Assembly: GCA_964640545.1 (NCBI GenBank)
Contig: CAZXHL010000018.1
Location: forward strand, 1-34,600
Direction of reading: 5' to 3'
DNA from: JBGSZX01 sp964640545
GTDB taxonomy: Bacteria > Bdellovibrionota > UBA2428
DNA length: 34,600 bases
Positions within the stretch are counted from its first letter, which is position 1. Each line of letters starts with the position of its first letter. The notes beneath the pieces are model-generated. The model worked only from the letters and a program-made list of their open reading frames with translations, was not told the DNA's origin and did no database searches. This document shows, one piece after another, positions 16,477-24,246 of this stretch. The position numbers were made by a program, and so were the translations under genes.

Positions 16477-17448
16477 ATGGCCGCAAAGAAAAAAACCTCC
16501 ACAAAAAAGACAACAAAAAAACCTGCGGCCAAAAAAGCGGCAAAAAAATCTACTAAAACTGCAAGCAAAGCTAAAGCTCCTGCTAAAAAAGCATCAGCCA
16601 AGACAAAAGCTGCAACAGCAAAGAAATCTACAGCAAGTAAGATCAACAAAGCCACTAAAGCTGCAAAAGCCAAAACGAAAACTTCTGCCGCAGCAACTAA
16701 GGCTACTGTTAAAGCTAAAGCCTCCAAAGCTAAAGCCTCCGAAGCCAAAGCATCGAAATCTACGACTGCAAAAGCTCCAAAGGTTTCCGCAAAAGCTGCT
16801 GCCACTAAAACGACTAAAGCTACCAAGTCTACTAAAACCAAAACTACCAAGAGCGGCCTTACTCAAGAAGTCTCAAAAAAAGCCGCAACAAAAAAACTTT
16901 CTGCAGTTGATCAACGTCGCGCAGACGCAGCTGCAGCTATGCTAGCTGCCCTAGAAGATGATCACGAAGAAGAAGACGATGATGACGATGAGTTTGATCC
17001 AGAAGCTTTCTTAGCTGCTTCTGGAGGCAAAGGTCTCATCCGCTCTCATGTTATGAGAAAAGAACGTGTGGACTTGCACTTACCAGTACGCTTCCGCATG
17101 ATGCGCGGACCTTTGGTATTCAATGCCATTTTATTGAACCTTTCAAAATCGGGCGTATGCCTCGAGACTTCAGACCAACACGTTGAAGGAACCGTTCTTA
17201 AAATCGAAATTCCCCTTCCACACACTTCAGAGCTTTTTGCAGTCCCTGCGGAAGTGGTTTGGTGGAACAAGATTTCTGGAACTGGAAAGTCAGCCACACA
17301 TCACATTGGTCTTAACTTCCAACAGATGTCTCTCGCCAAAAGAACTGTGATCAACAACTTCATTCAAACTCGCCGAGACGAAATCGTCATGGCAAAAATC
17401 GGTTTGGACAAGTTTGCTGACTCAGCTCCGGTCAGTGGATTGGACTGA
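16477..17448 (+). CDS. Histone-H1-like Lys/Ala tail fused to a PilZ domain
   Basis: Three parts are visible in 323 residues. Residues 1-140 are almost only Lys, Ala, Thr and Ser in KAAKK/KAKAS-type repeats, as in histone H1-like Hc1 or AlgP tails, and should bind DNA or RNA without sequence preference. Residues 160-175 are acidic (DDHEEEDDDDDEFD) and could fold back on the basic tail. Residues 193-302 form a PilZ domain: RKERVDLHLPVRF, NLSKSGVCLET (the NxSxxG motif at 221-226), PAEVVWW and HHIGLNF. The usual RxxxR c-di-GMP loop reads MRKER: its first Arg is Met193, with Arg194 next to it, so binding is uncertain. I infer a nucleoid- or RNA-associated protein whose behaviour might respond to c-di-GMP. 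The stop is 10 bases before the assembly gap. Ribosome site weak. Confidence 0.85.
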   Translation: MAAKKKTSTKKTTKKPAAKKAAKKSTKTASKAKAPAKKASAKTKAATAKKSTASKINKATKAAKAKTKTSAAATKATVKAKASKAKASEAKASKSTTAKAPKVSAKAAATKTTKATKSTKTKTTKSGLTQEVSKKAATKKLSAVDQRRADAAAAMLAALEDDHEEEDDDDDEFDPEAFLAASGGKGLIRSHVMRKERVDLHLPVRFRMMRGPLVFNAILLNLSKSGVCLETSDQHVEGTVLKIEIPLPHTSELFAVPAEVVWWNKISGTGKSATHHIGLNFQQMSLAKRTVINNFIQTRRDEIVMAKIGLDKFADSAPVSGLD

Positions 17449-17579
17449 TCCTCAGTCNNNNNNNNNNNNNNNNNNNNNNNNNNNNNNNNNNNNNNNNNNN
17501 NNNNNNNNNNNNNNNNNNNNNNNNNNNNNNNNNNNNNNNNNNNNNNNNNNNNNNNNNTGGATTGGACTGATCCTCAGTC
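17436..17579. repeat. Identical 22-base repeats flanking a 100-N assembly gap
   Basis: The 22 bases at 17436-17457 recur exactly at 17558-17579; between them are exactly 100 N, the usual placeholder for a gap of unknown length. Each copy contains GACTGA TCC TCAGTC, a perfect 6-bp hairpin, and the second is followed by related AGACT AA AGTCT (17587-17598). The likely explanation is a tandem array of hairpin units that the assembler could not cross, or contigs ended at a shared repeat. The first copy overlaps the stop codon of the PilZ-fusion gene. The hairpins may act as a two-way terminator. Confidence 0.85.
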
Positions 17580-17616
17580 GGTGGACTAGACTAAAGTCTC
17601 TGGTCTCGACCAAGTA

Positions 17617-18549
17617 TCAAACATCGATTTCCACCACGGGAATGTAGTCGCACGAACCTGGGTTTGTGAACGGAAGGGTCTCATCACATGTGGGATCATC
17701 AACATTGGGACCTTCATTTGGATCATTGGGATTCTCAGGTCCACCCACAATTTCGTAGCGCACTCCGACAGCCGAGATGTTATCAATCGCAGCGCCATCT
17801 TCCATGGCTTTACTCATTTTGTTGTCCTTGAAGCCATCACGCATTTTAGCCGTCACACGAAACGTGAAGTGAGACTTGTGAGTAAATTGTGAGATATCCA
17901 AACTGATGTTGGCACGTTGCCAATCATTGGACCTATGATTTTTTCCGTTCAAACCGCTGGGCATTTCTGATCCATCGCTATTGAAGACCGCCTGCCAAGG
18001 ACCGCCCTTAAGATTGGTAGCATTGAGCGTTTCGCCCACACCGCACTCAGACTTCTCCCCAGAACAAACCTCAACCTTTAGATACTCATCCACCCCATCA
18101 ACAACATCTTGAGCGTCATTAAGCATAAAAGTGAGATAGTCGAAGCTGAGCTCAACTTCGCTCGCCTCAGTCAGATCAAAGGTCTGTGTGATCAGATAAA
18201 TCTCATGAATAGAGTGTCCCTCTCGGCCGTAAAAATATAAAGCCTTCTCACCATCAGAAGCTTCACCAAGCACATCTGGCCCTACAATAACGGCTGCAAC
18301 GTTTCTCCCCGAACTACCCACTACAGGACTCCCCCAGTCCCAAATAAAGCCTCTCCAGTGAATGGCATTTCCGGCGGCAGAAATGTTGTCTCGCTCAAAA
18401 GAATCTTGAATCAGCACCTTTGTGACTTTTGTCCTTGTGCCCGCCGTTTCAACGAACTCCTCGCTCACGACACACCCACTCGTTATCGCGACTGCGCTGA
18501 AAAGAAAAATAGATTTGAATAGGACTAAGCCCTTTAGAGTGTTTTGCAA
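17617..18549 (-). CDS. Secreted lipoprotein with a jelly-roll-like domain, function unknown
   Basis: 310 residues. The start is TTG at 18549, supported by GGGAGG seven bases upstream and by the signal peptide that follows (MQNTLKGLVLFKSIFLFSAVAITSGC), whose lipobox ITSGC puts the lipidated cysteine at residue 26. The body reads like a beta-sandwich of the MAM/concanavalin type: ILIQDSFER-like opening, HWRGFIWDWGSP, ALYFYGREGHS, ELSFDYLTFML and a closing AIDNISAVGVRYEI. Such domains often bind carbohydrate or protein. The last 45 residues are a Pro/Asn/Asp linker with two cysteines (NPNDPNEGPNVDD, CDETLPFTNPGSC). It is probably surface or periplasmic and membrane-anchored. It is isolated between the gap and the ABC operon. 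I cannot assign a named family. Confidence 0.7.
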   Translation of the reverse strand: MQNTLKGLVLFKSIFLFSAVAITSGCVVSEEFVETAGTRTKVTKVLIQDSFERDNISAAGNAIHWRGFIWDWGSPVVGSSGRNVAAVIVGPDVLGEASDGEKALYFYGREGHSIHEIYLITQTFDLTEASEVELSFDYLTFMLNDAQDVVDGVDEYLKVEVCSGEKSECGVGETLNATNLKGGPWQAVFNSDGSEMPSGLNGKNHRSNDWQRANISLDISQFTHKSHFTFRVTAKMRDGFKDNKMSKAMEDGAAIDNISAVGVRYEIVGGPENPNDPNEGPNVDDPTCDETLPFTNPGSCDYIPVVEIDV

Positions 18550-18643
18550 AACACGCCTCCCTGATGATAATAATGATCTTGAGTTTTGCCCTAGAGCTTA
18601 CAGGTGAAGGGCTAACGAACCTCTCCAGTATAACAGGCTATGT

Positions 18644-18698
18644 CCCCTAAAAAACATTAAGACTTCATGCAGATGCACAAAGCCTTAATGTTTCGGGG
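18644..18698 (-). terminator. Rho-independent terminator of the peptide ABC operon
   Basis: Read on the minus strand, CATTAAG (18690-18684) and CTTAATG (18661-18655) pair, the helix extending by AAA/TTT to 10 bp, and six Ts follow (18654-18649). An outer CCCC/GGGG pair (18644-18647 and 18695-18698) can lengthen it. It lies about 40 bases after the stop of the double ATPase gene. Confidence 0.7.
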
Positions 18699-18730
18699 TC
18701 TTGTCCCCAAATCAGAAGACTAAAGATAGC

Positions 18731-20482
18731 CTACTGCCCAAGGTCAGAAGTCGTGATGCCTTTGTCGAGCAAAGTCTTAGGAATTCCCTTCGGAATCGCA
18801 CTAAGCAATCTCTTCGTGTAATCCATCTTCGGGTTCAAGTAGATCGTTTCAGCATCGGCCATTTCAACGATCTTACCTTCGTTCATAACCATCACTTCAT
18901 CCGAGATGAATTTCACGACAGCAAGGTCATGCGAGATGAAAATGTAGGTTAGATCGAGCTCATCTTGAAGATCCATCAAAAGATTCAAGATCTGAGCCTG
19001 GATAGAAACGTCGAGAGCTGAAACAGATTCATCACAAATAATGAATTCTGGATCAACGGCCAAAGCACGAGCGATACAAACCCTTTGTCTCTGTCCACCC
19101 GAGAACTCATGTGGGTAACGATTCAACACGTTTCCTGGTAATCCACAACGCTCAAGAAGTGTTGCAGCTTTTTCTAAACGCTCTTGCTTGTTGGCTCCGA
19201 TATTGTGGATTTCCATCGGTTCAATAATGGCCGCACCAATCGTCATACGAGGGTTAAGTGAGGCATAGGGATCCTGGAAGATGATTTGCATGTCACGACG
19301 AAGTGCGCGCATTTCATCAGCCCCTAGACCAACGATGTCCTTGCCCTTCCAGATGATTTGACCTTCAGTAGGCTCAATCAAACGAAGGATAGTCCTACCA
19401 AGAGTTGTTTTCCCACACCCAGATTCACCCACGAGTCCAAAAGTTCGTCCTTTGCGAACCTGAAAATCAACACCATCAACAGCTTTGAAATGATCTTTTA
19501 CAGTTCCAAAGATTCCGCCACGAATAGGGAAGTATTTTTTGAGACCTTTGATATCGAGAATCACTGGATTTTCAGTTTCGGAAATAGGACGTGTCGGGTT
19601 AACAAACTCGACTTTGGGAGGCGTTTTTTCTTTGCCGTCGACATCCATGTAATCACTAACCGTCACAAGACGCTTAGGGTGTTTATCAAGTGCTGGACGA
19701 CAAGCCAAAAGGCCCTTCGTGTACGGGTGCTGAGGTCTCAAAAAGATTTCCTCAGTTGTATTCTTCTCAACAATATCACCACGGTACATAACAACAACTT
19801 CGTCGGCAATGTCTGCAATCACACCCAAGTCATGAGTGATGAAAAGCATGCTCATGTCGTATTGTGTTTGAAGATCGAGCATGAGATCCAAAACTTGTTT
19901 TTGAATCGTAACGTCAAGTGCTGTCGTCGGCTCGTCACAGATCAAAAGATCTGGCTCACAACCAATCGCCATAGCGATCATAATACGTTGCTTCTGTCCA
20001 CCAGAGAGCTCATGCGGATAAGCGTCGATCTTCTGATGAGGAGTTGGGATACCTACTTGATTCAATAGATCTAATGTTCGCTCACGAGCTTCTTTCTGGC
20101 TCATTCCTTGGTGAAGTCTCAAAACTTCAGCGATCTGGAACCCGACTGTAAAGACTGGGTTCAAGCTCGTCATAGGTTCTTGGAAGATCATCGAGATATC
20201 GTTCCCACGAATTTTTCGCATTTCCGACTCGGAGTATTTCAACAAGTCTTTTCCTTTGTATAGGATCTGACCGTTTGTCACCTGACCTGGAGGATTAGGA
20301 ATCAAGCCCATAGTCGCAAGCGATGTAACAGACTTTCCAGAGCCAGACTCGCCAACCAAACCAATGGTCTTACCCTTTGGGATATCAAAAGAAACATTTT
20401 TAAGAGCGTGCACCACTCCTTCTTTGGTTGAGAAATCAACGCAGAGGTCTTTGATGCTAAGTAAAATTTCGTTATCAGCCAT
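18731..20482 (-). CDS. Fused double ATPase of a peptide-type ABC importer (DppD-DppF / YejF type)
   Basis: Energises import of peptides or similar solutes on the inner face of the inner membrane. Two complete ABC domains lie in 583 residues. The first has GESGSGKS (44-51), LSGGQ (159-163) and LLICDEPTTALD. The second has GESGCGKT (352-359), a later FSGGQRQR, and FIICDESVSALD, where the usual PTSALD reads SVSALD. The segment QHPYTKGLLACRP after the first domain and NPKMDYTKRLLSAIP after the second are typical of the oligopeptide/nickel (OppD/OppF) subfamily. The fused form is like YejF and GsiA. It begins 33 bases after the second permease gene and ends the operon. Substrate cannot be read from the sequence. 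Confidence 0.93.
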   Translation of the reverse strand: MADNEILLSIKDLCVDFSTKEGVVHALKNVSFDIPKGKTIGLVGESGSGKSVTSLATMGLIPNPPGQVTNGQILYKGKDLLKYSESEMRKIRGNDISMIFQEPMTSLNPVFTVGFQIAEVLRLHQGMSQKEARERTLDLLNQVGIPTPHQKIDAYPHELSGGQKQRIMIAMAIGCEPDLLICDEPTTALDVTIQKQVLDLMLDLQTQYDMSMLFITHDLGVIADIADEVVVMYRGDIVEKNTTEEIFLRPQHPYTKGLLACRPALDKHPKRLVTVSDYMDVDGKEKTPPKVEFVNPTRPISETENPVILDIKGLKKYFPIRGGIFGTVKDHFKAVDGVDFQVRKGRTFGLVGESGCGKTTLGRTILRLIEPTEGQIIWKGKDIVGLGADEMRALRRDMQIIFQDPYASLNPRMTIGAAIIEPMEIHNIGANKQERLEKAATLLERCGLPGNVLNRYPHEFSGGQRQRVCIARALAVDPEFIICDESVSALDVSIQAQILNLLMDLQDELDLTYIFISHDLAVVKFISDEVMVMNEGKIVEMADAETIYLNPKMDYTKRLLSAIPKGIPKTLLDKGITTSDLGQ

Positions 20483-20515
20483 TTTATTCTATCTCTTCCT
20501 TTTCGGACTCAACCA

Positions 20516-21403
20516 TTATGTCCGAAGTTTGGGATCAAAGGCATCCCTCAACGCGTCAGTAAACAAACTAAACGCCAATACAATTGGGAACATCGCAAGT
20601 GTCGCACTTGCCAATCCCCACCAGATTCCTTGAACTAGTTCACCTGCGGCGTCACTAATCATAAGACCCCAGCTGGATCCTTCTCCGATTTCAATACCAA
20701 GACCAAGATAAGTCAGAACGACTTCGGATTTGATCGCCACAACAAAACGCAAACTAAAACCAATGATGACAATGTGAAGAACGTTCGGGAAAATGTGCTT
20801 AAAGATCCTACGAGAGTGACTCGCGCCCAAGGCTTGAGCCGCAGCCACATATTCACGGTTCTTGTGTTTGATGAACTCAGCGCGAATCAAACGAGCAAGG
20901 CCCACCCAACTCGTCATTCCGAGAGCGATACACATAGTCTCAATCCCTTTGCCCAAAGCAAAAGCGATCGAAACAAGCAAAAGAATCTCAGGAATATTAC
21001 TAATCGTTGTGTAGATCCAAGTAATCAGATCATCGACCCATCCTCCAAAATAACCAGCAAGTGCCCCCATGAGGACACCAATAGGAATAGAGATTAGCGA
21101 ACTGACTAGGCCCACATACAAAGCCGTGTACGCGCCTTGAACCGTCTTCTGCAATACTGAGCGGCCGAAGATGTCGAGGCCCATCCAATGAGAGAAGCCA
21201 TCAACAAAACTTGGAGCCGCCTGACTAGCTCCGATGGAATCCTGCCAATTAACGGCAATGAGGTTGGAACTCGCGAGTAATGCCGTGACAATATAGGCCG
21301 CGATGACCAAAAAGCTAAACACTGCCAAATTATCCGAGAGGAGCCTACGAAGAGCATCACTCCACAAAGAATTGCCTTTTACCTTACTTGCTAAATACTT
21401 CAT
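20516..21403 (-). CDS. Peptide ABC transporter permease, DppC/OppC type
   Basis: Inner-membrane channel subunit of 295 residues. It has the DppC-type N-terminal cytoplasmic part, a first membrane helix (LAVFSFLVIAAYIVTALLA), a periplasmic segment with HWMGLDIFGRSVLQKTVQGAYTAL (the family's GTDxxGRD..R..GAR.SL region), and about five further helices. The cytoplasmic coupling loop, EAA-like, is EYVAAAQALGASHSRRIFKHIFPNVLHIVII. Its start overlaps the stop of the partner permease by four bases (ATGA), which indicates translational coupling. It is followed by the fused ATPase gene. Confidence 0.93.
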   Translation of the reverse strand: MKYLASKVKGNSLWSDALRRLLSDNLAVFSFLVIAAYIVTALLASSNLIAVNWQDSIGASQAAPSFVDGFSHWMGLDIFGRSVLQKTVQGAYTALYVGLVSSLISIPIGVLMGALAGYFGGWVDDLITWIYTTISNIPEILLLVSIAFALGKGIETMCIALGMTSWVGLARLIRAEFIKHKNREYVAAAQALGASHSRRIFKHIFPNVLHIVIIGFSLRFVVAIKSEVVLTYLGLGIEIGEGSSWGLMISDAAGELVQGIWWGLASATLAMFPIVLAFSLFTDALRDAFDPKLRT

Positions 21404-22335
21404 TTGAGTTGAACCCTTGGATCTACAACAGCATACAAAATGTCTGAGATCAGATTGAAGATAACGTAGGCAATCGTGCCCACAACCGTAAGTGCATAGA
21501 TCACAGGACGATCTTCATTGCCGATCGCTTTTACGATCAAACCGCCAAGCCCCGGAATCCCGAAGAAACTCTCAAGTAGTAGAGAGCCCAAAATCAAAAA
21601 AGGAAGACTAATGATGAGGTTCGTGAGAATCGGAATTAAGGCATTTCTCAAGACGTGCTTGAATAGGATCGTGTTGGAATCCAAGCCCTTCGACTTGGCC
21701 GTTCTCACGTAGTCCTGGTAAAGCTCATCAAGGAAAATCGTTCTATAGAATCTCATCTCTGGTGCCACAGCGATCAGAATATAAATAAGCCATGGCAAGG
21801 CGAAGTAAGCCCAACGCTCAGTCAATCCAGGCTCATACCCACTAATAGGGAACCAGCCCATTTTGTAAGCTAAGAAATATTGGCCCGCCAAAATGTATAC
21901 AAGAACACTGATACTTTGAGCACCAACAGCTAGAGTTACCAAACCTTTATCGATGAAGCTTCCGCGTTTGACCGCCACAAAGATCCCCAAGAGCAACGAC
22001 AAACAAGTGGACATCACAAAAACTGGGAAAGTCAGAGAAAAACTCGTCCCCGCTCCGTCCGCAACCATGTCAGTAATCTTGAGATTCGTAGACCAACTAC
22101 GACCAAAATCAAACTTTAGAACCTGCATGAGAAGGTCCCAGTACTGGAGATACCAAGGTTGATCGAGGCCCATCTCGGCCCGAATCGTTGCAATAGTCTC
22201 AGCAGTGGCGTGTTTACCAGCCTTCACAAGTGCAGGATCACCACCAACAAAGTTGTACAATAGAAACAACAAAAATGTTGTTCCCAGCATGATTGGAATC
22301 GCATAAAGCGCTCTTCTGACAATATAGGCAAACAT
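21400..22335 (-). CDS. Peptide ABC transporter permease, DppB/OppB type
   Basis: 311-residue inner-membrane subunit. The N-terminus MFAYIVRRALYAIPIMLGTTFLLFLLYNFVGGDP is the standard DppB start (helix, then the GDP motif). Further family marks are GLDQPWYLQYWDLL, the coupling loop DYVRTAKSKGLDSNTILFKHVLRNALIPILT, and ESFFGIPGLGGLIVKAIGNEDRPVI. The C-terminus DILYAVVDPRVQL is also typical. Six membrane helices are expected. AAGGTG precedes the ATG. It lies 82 bases after the binding-protein gene, with a strong hairpin in that space, and overlaps the next permease by four bases. Confidence 0.94.
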   Translation of the reverse strand: MFAYIVRRALYAIPIMLGTTFLLFLLYNFVGGDPALVKAGKHATAETIATIRAEMGLDQPWYLQYWDLLMQVLKFDFGRSWSTNLKITDMVADGAGTSFSLTFPVFVMSTCLSLLLGIFVAVKRGSFIDKGLVTLAVGAQSISVLVYILAGQYFLAYKMGWFPISGYEPGLTERWAYFALPWLIYILIAVAPEMRFYRTIFLDELYQDYVRTAKSKGLDSNTILFKHVLRNALIPILTNLIISLPFLILGSLLLESFFGIPGLGGLIVKAIGNEDRPVIYALTVVGTIAYVIFNLISDILYAVVDPRVQLK

Positions 22336-22367
22336 CTGACTTACACCTTATTTCTCTCCACCAGAAA

Positions 22368-22396
22368 CGACTCAGGCGCCGAAGCGCCCCAAGTCG
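22368..22396 (-). terminator. Intra-operon GC-rich hairpin with UUCG loop
   Basis: On the minus strand GGCGC and GCGCC close a TTCG tetraloop region, and a second helix CGACT/AGTCG lies outside it (22368-22372 and 22392-22396). Only TTTC follows. It sits between the binding-protein and permease genes, where many ABC operons have a hairpin that keeps the 5' message stable or lets part of transcription stop, giving more binding protein than permease. Confidence 0.6.
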
Positions 22397-22417
22397 ATTC
22401 AAGGCGGTATTTATCTA

Positions 22418-24196
22418 TTACTTAACGCCTTTTGCGCGAATCTCTTCATCAACACGCAAAAACTTAGCTACGTTTCCGCCCATGTATCCAGGCTTGTAGT
22501 TTTTGAGCCACTTGTGCTCCAAGCCGTATCCAATACGGTGACTTCCTGGAATCCACGGCATCTCTTGGACAAAAATGTCTTTCATCTTGTTGATGATTTC
22601 ACGACGCTCAGGAGAGTCATACGTGAAACGCATTTGCTCAAACAATTTGTCATAAGCCGCGTTTTGGAAGTTAGCTCCGTTTGGACCTGGAGTTTGGTTT
22701 GGTCCGTATAAAAGCTGTAGGAAGTTTTCTGCATCTGGATAATCCGCTCCCCATGCAATACCCCACATTTGAGCTTTGCGCTCGTTGACCTTCGTCAAGA
22801 GCTCTGAGAACTGGTTGACGTTGATTTTGATGTTGATGCCAATGGCAGCTAATTTACGTTTTGTATTTTCTGCTGATTGACGAGCGTCGGTGCTTTTGCC
22901 GATTTCGTACTCAAGCTCAGGAACACCTTTACCACCTGGGAAGCCAGCTTCTGCCAAGAGCTTCTTAGCAGCTTCAACGTCGTACCTTTGATAAGGGTTT
23001 ACGTAGTCCTTATCGTAACCAGGAATGTTTGGTGGCACTGGAGTGTGCGCAGGAATTCCGCGCCCGTTAGCGAAAATTCGGATGCTCTCTTCCTCGTCGA
23101 GAGCAAGTGAAATTGCTTGACGGAATTTAGGCCCAGCTTTCTTGATGAAAGGGTCAACCATATTGAAGGCCGTGTAAGTCACGTCTGGAGAAGGCGAAAT
23201 TGTAAGGCGTACACCTTTTTCACTAAACTCTGACTTCAACTTATTGGTCGCAGGATCAATGACTGAAGAGAAGTTATCTTTAGGGATCCCTGCTCTATCA
23301 AGATTACCCGCCATGAAGTTAAGCCACATGGGCTGACTTTCGATGAAAATAAGCAATTCAACTCGGTCCATAAATGGAAGTTTTTTGCCACTGTCAGCAA
23401 GAAGCTCAGCTGCATCGCCTGCTTCAGATTCAGTTGGGTAGTTCGTGCCATGATAGTTAGGATTCTTGGTGTAAGAAATCTTAGCTTCACGCATCCACTT
23501 TTCAAGAACGTAAGGGCCAGTTCCCACGGGATTGTTAGCAAAATCTTGTCCGAGTTTTTCGACAACTTCCCTTGGAACAACCAAAGTATAGGACATCGCA
23601 AGAACGTACATCAACTGAGGGTATTTCGTCGTAAGATTGATTTCCAAAGTGTAATCGTCGATCGCCTTGAAACCTTCAGAGGTTTTGTCGTAATCGACCG
23701 TCTCTTTATCTTTGTTAGCTTCTCTCCACTCATTCAAACCTTTGATTTTTCCATCAAAGATCCAAAATCCACCCGAGTTAAGTTTAGGGTCAGCGACACG
23801 GTGGAATGTGTAAACAAAATCCTGCGCTTTGAGTTCGCGACCTTTGCCACCAGGGAAGTGCTCAGAGTCTTGAAACATGACGCCTTTCTTGATTTTGAAG
23901 GTGTATTTCATGCCATCCTCGGAAACTTTGGGGAGTTCCGCAGCAAGTAACGGCTTAAGCTCATGTGGACGTTTCAAGTATTCGTATTCAAGTAGACCTT
24001 CGTAGATCAATGACGTCGCTTCAAACGAATAAAGGTCATCAACAAGCTGAGGATCGAGAGTTTTGGCGTCCGTGCCCATTGGCAATTTTAAAACGCCTTT
24101 GTCACTTTTGCCTCCAGTACAGCCCGCAAATGCGATGGCCAGAACAAAAACGGCAAAGAAATTCATGGTTTTTTTGATGTGGTGATTAATAGACAT
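22418..24196 (-). CDS. Peptide-type ABC transporter substrate-binding lipoprotein (SBP_bac_5 family)
   Basis: First gene of the importer operon, 592 residues from the ATG at 24196. Residues 1-25 form a signal peptide (MSINHHIKK, then a hydrophobic core) ending in the lipobox FAGC, so Cys26 is lipidated. The body has the family 5 (OppA/DppA) marks: GTDAKTLDPQ, EATSLIYEGLLEYE, an FTFHRVADP-type region (DFVYTFHRVADPKLNSGG), PVGTGPYVLEKWMREAKISYTKNPNYHG, and WGADYPDAENFLQLLYG. About 540 residues of mature protein suits a binder of di- or oligopeptides, or another medium-size solute. It captures ligand in the periplasm and hands it to the permease pair. A GTG six codons earlier is an alternative start. 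Neither start has a good ribosome site. Confidence 0.9.
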   Translation of the reverse strand: MSINHHIKKTMNFFAVFVLAIAFAGCTGGKSDKGVLKLPMGTDAKTLDPQLVDDLYSFEATSLIYEGLLEYEYLKRPHELKPLLAAELPKVSEDGMKYTFKIKKGVMFQDSEHFPGGKGRELKAQDFVYTFHRVADPKLNSGGFWIFDGKIKGLNEWREANKDKETVDYDKTSEGFKAIDDYTLEINLTTKYPQLMYVLAMSYTLVVPREVVEKLGQDFANNPVGTGPYVLEKWMREAKISYTKNPNYHGTNYPTESEAGDAAELLADSGKKLPFMDRVELLIFIESQPMWLNFMAGNLDRAGIPKDNFSSVIDPATNKLKSEFSEKGVRLTISPSPDVTYTAFNMVDPFIKKAGPKFRQAISLALDEEESIRIFANGRGIPAHTPVPPNIPGYDKDYVNPYQRYDVEAAKKLLAEAGFPGGKGVPELEYEIGKSTDARQSAENTKRKLAAIGINIKINVNQFSELLTKVNERKAQMWGIAWGADYPDAENFLQLLYGPNQTPGPNGANFQNAAYDKLFEQMRFTYDSPERREIINKMKDIFVQEMPWIPGSHRIGYGLEHKWLKNYKPGYMGGNVAKFLRVDEEIRAKGVK

Positions 24197-24246
24197 AGGA
24201 AGGGAAAAAAACACGTTGCTACTGAGTGTGTCAATTGCGCAAATTC

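Noticed and set aside
16404..16850. A 149-codon upstream extension of the NFACT reading frame rich in Ala, Val, Leu and Phe
   Set aside because: It is exactly antisense to the Lys/Ala-rich repeat of the PilZ-fusion gene, whose codons (AAA, GCT) read backwards as TTT and AGC-like codons without stops. It crosses the divergent promoter region, and the ATG at 16403 has a ribosome site.
16477..16900. Short repeats in the Lys/Ala gene taken as a possible CRISPR or tandem DNA array
   Set aside because: They are imperfect codon-level repeats inside an open reading frame (KAKAS-type units), with no spacers.
17414..17647. Open frame running through the N gap
   Set aside because: Continuity depends on unknown bases; the flanks are the hairpin repeats, not coding sequence.
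19358..20068. 236-codon open frame on the plus strand
   Set aside because: Antisense to the double ATPase gene; composition is rich in Arg, His, Phe and Asn, without domain features.
24197..24246. TTGACA on the minus strand as promoter of the binding-protein gene
   Set aside because: Only a run of T is found at the -10 position; no convincing pair could be made.
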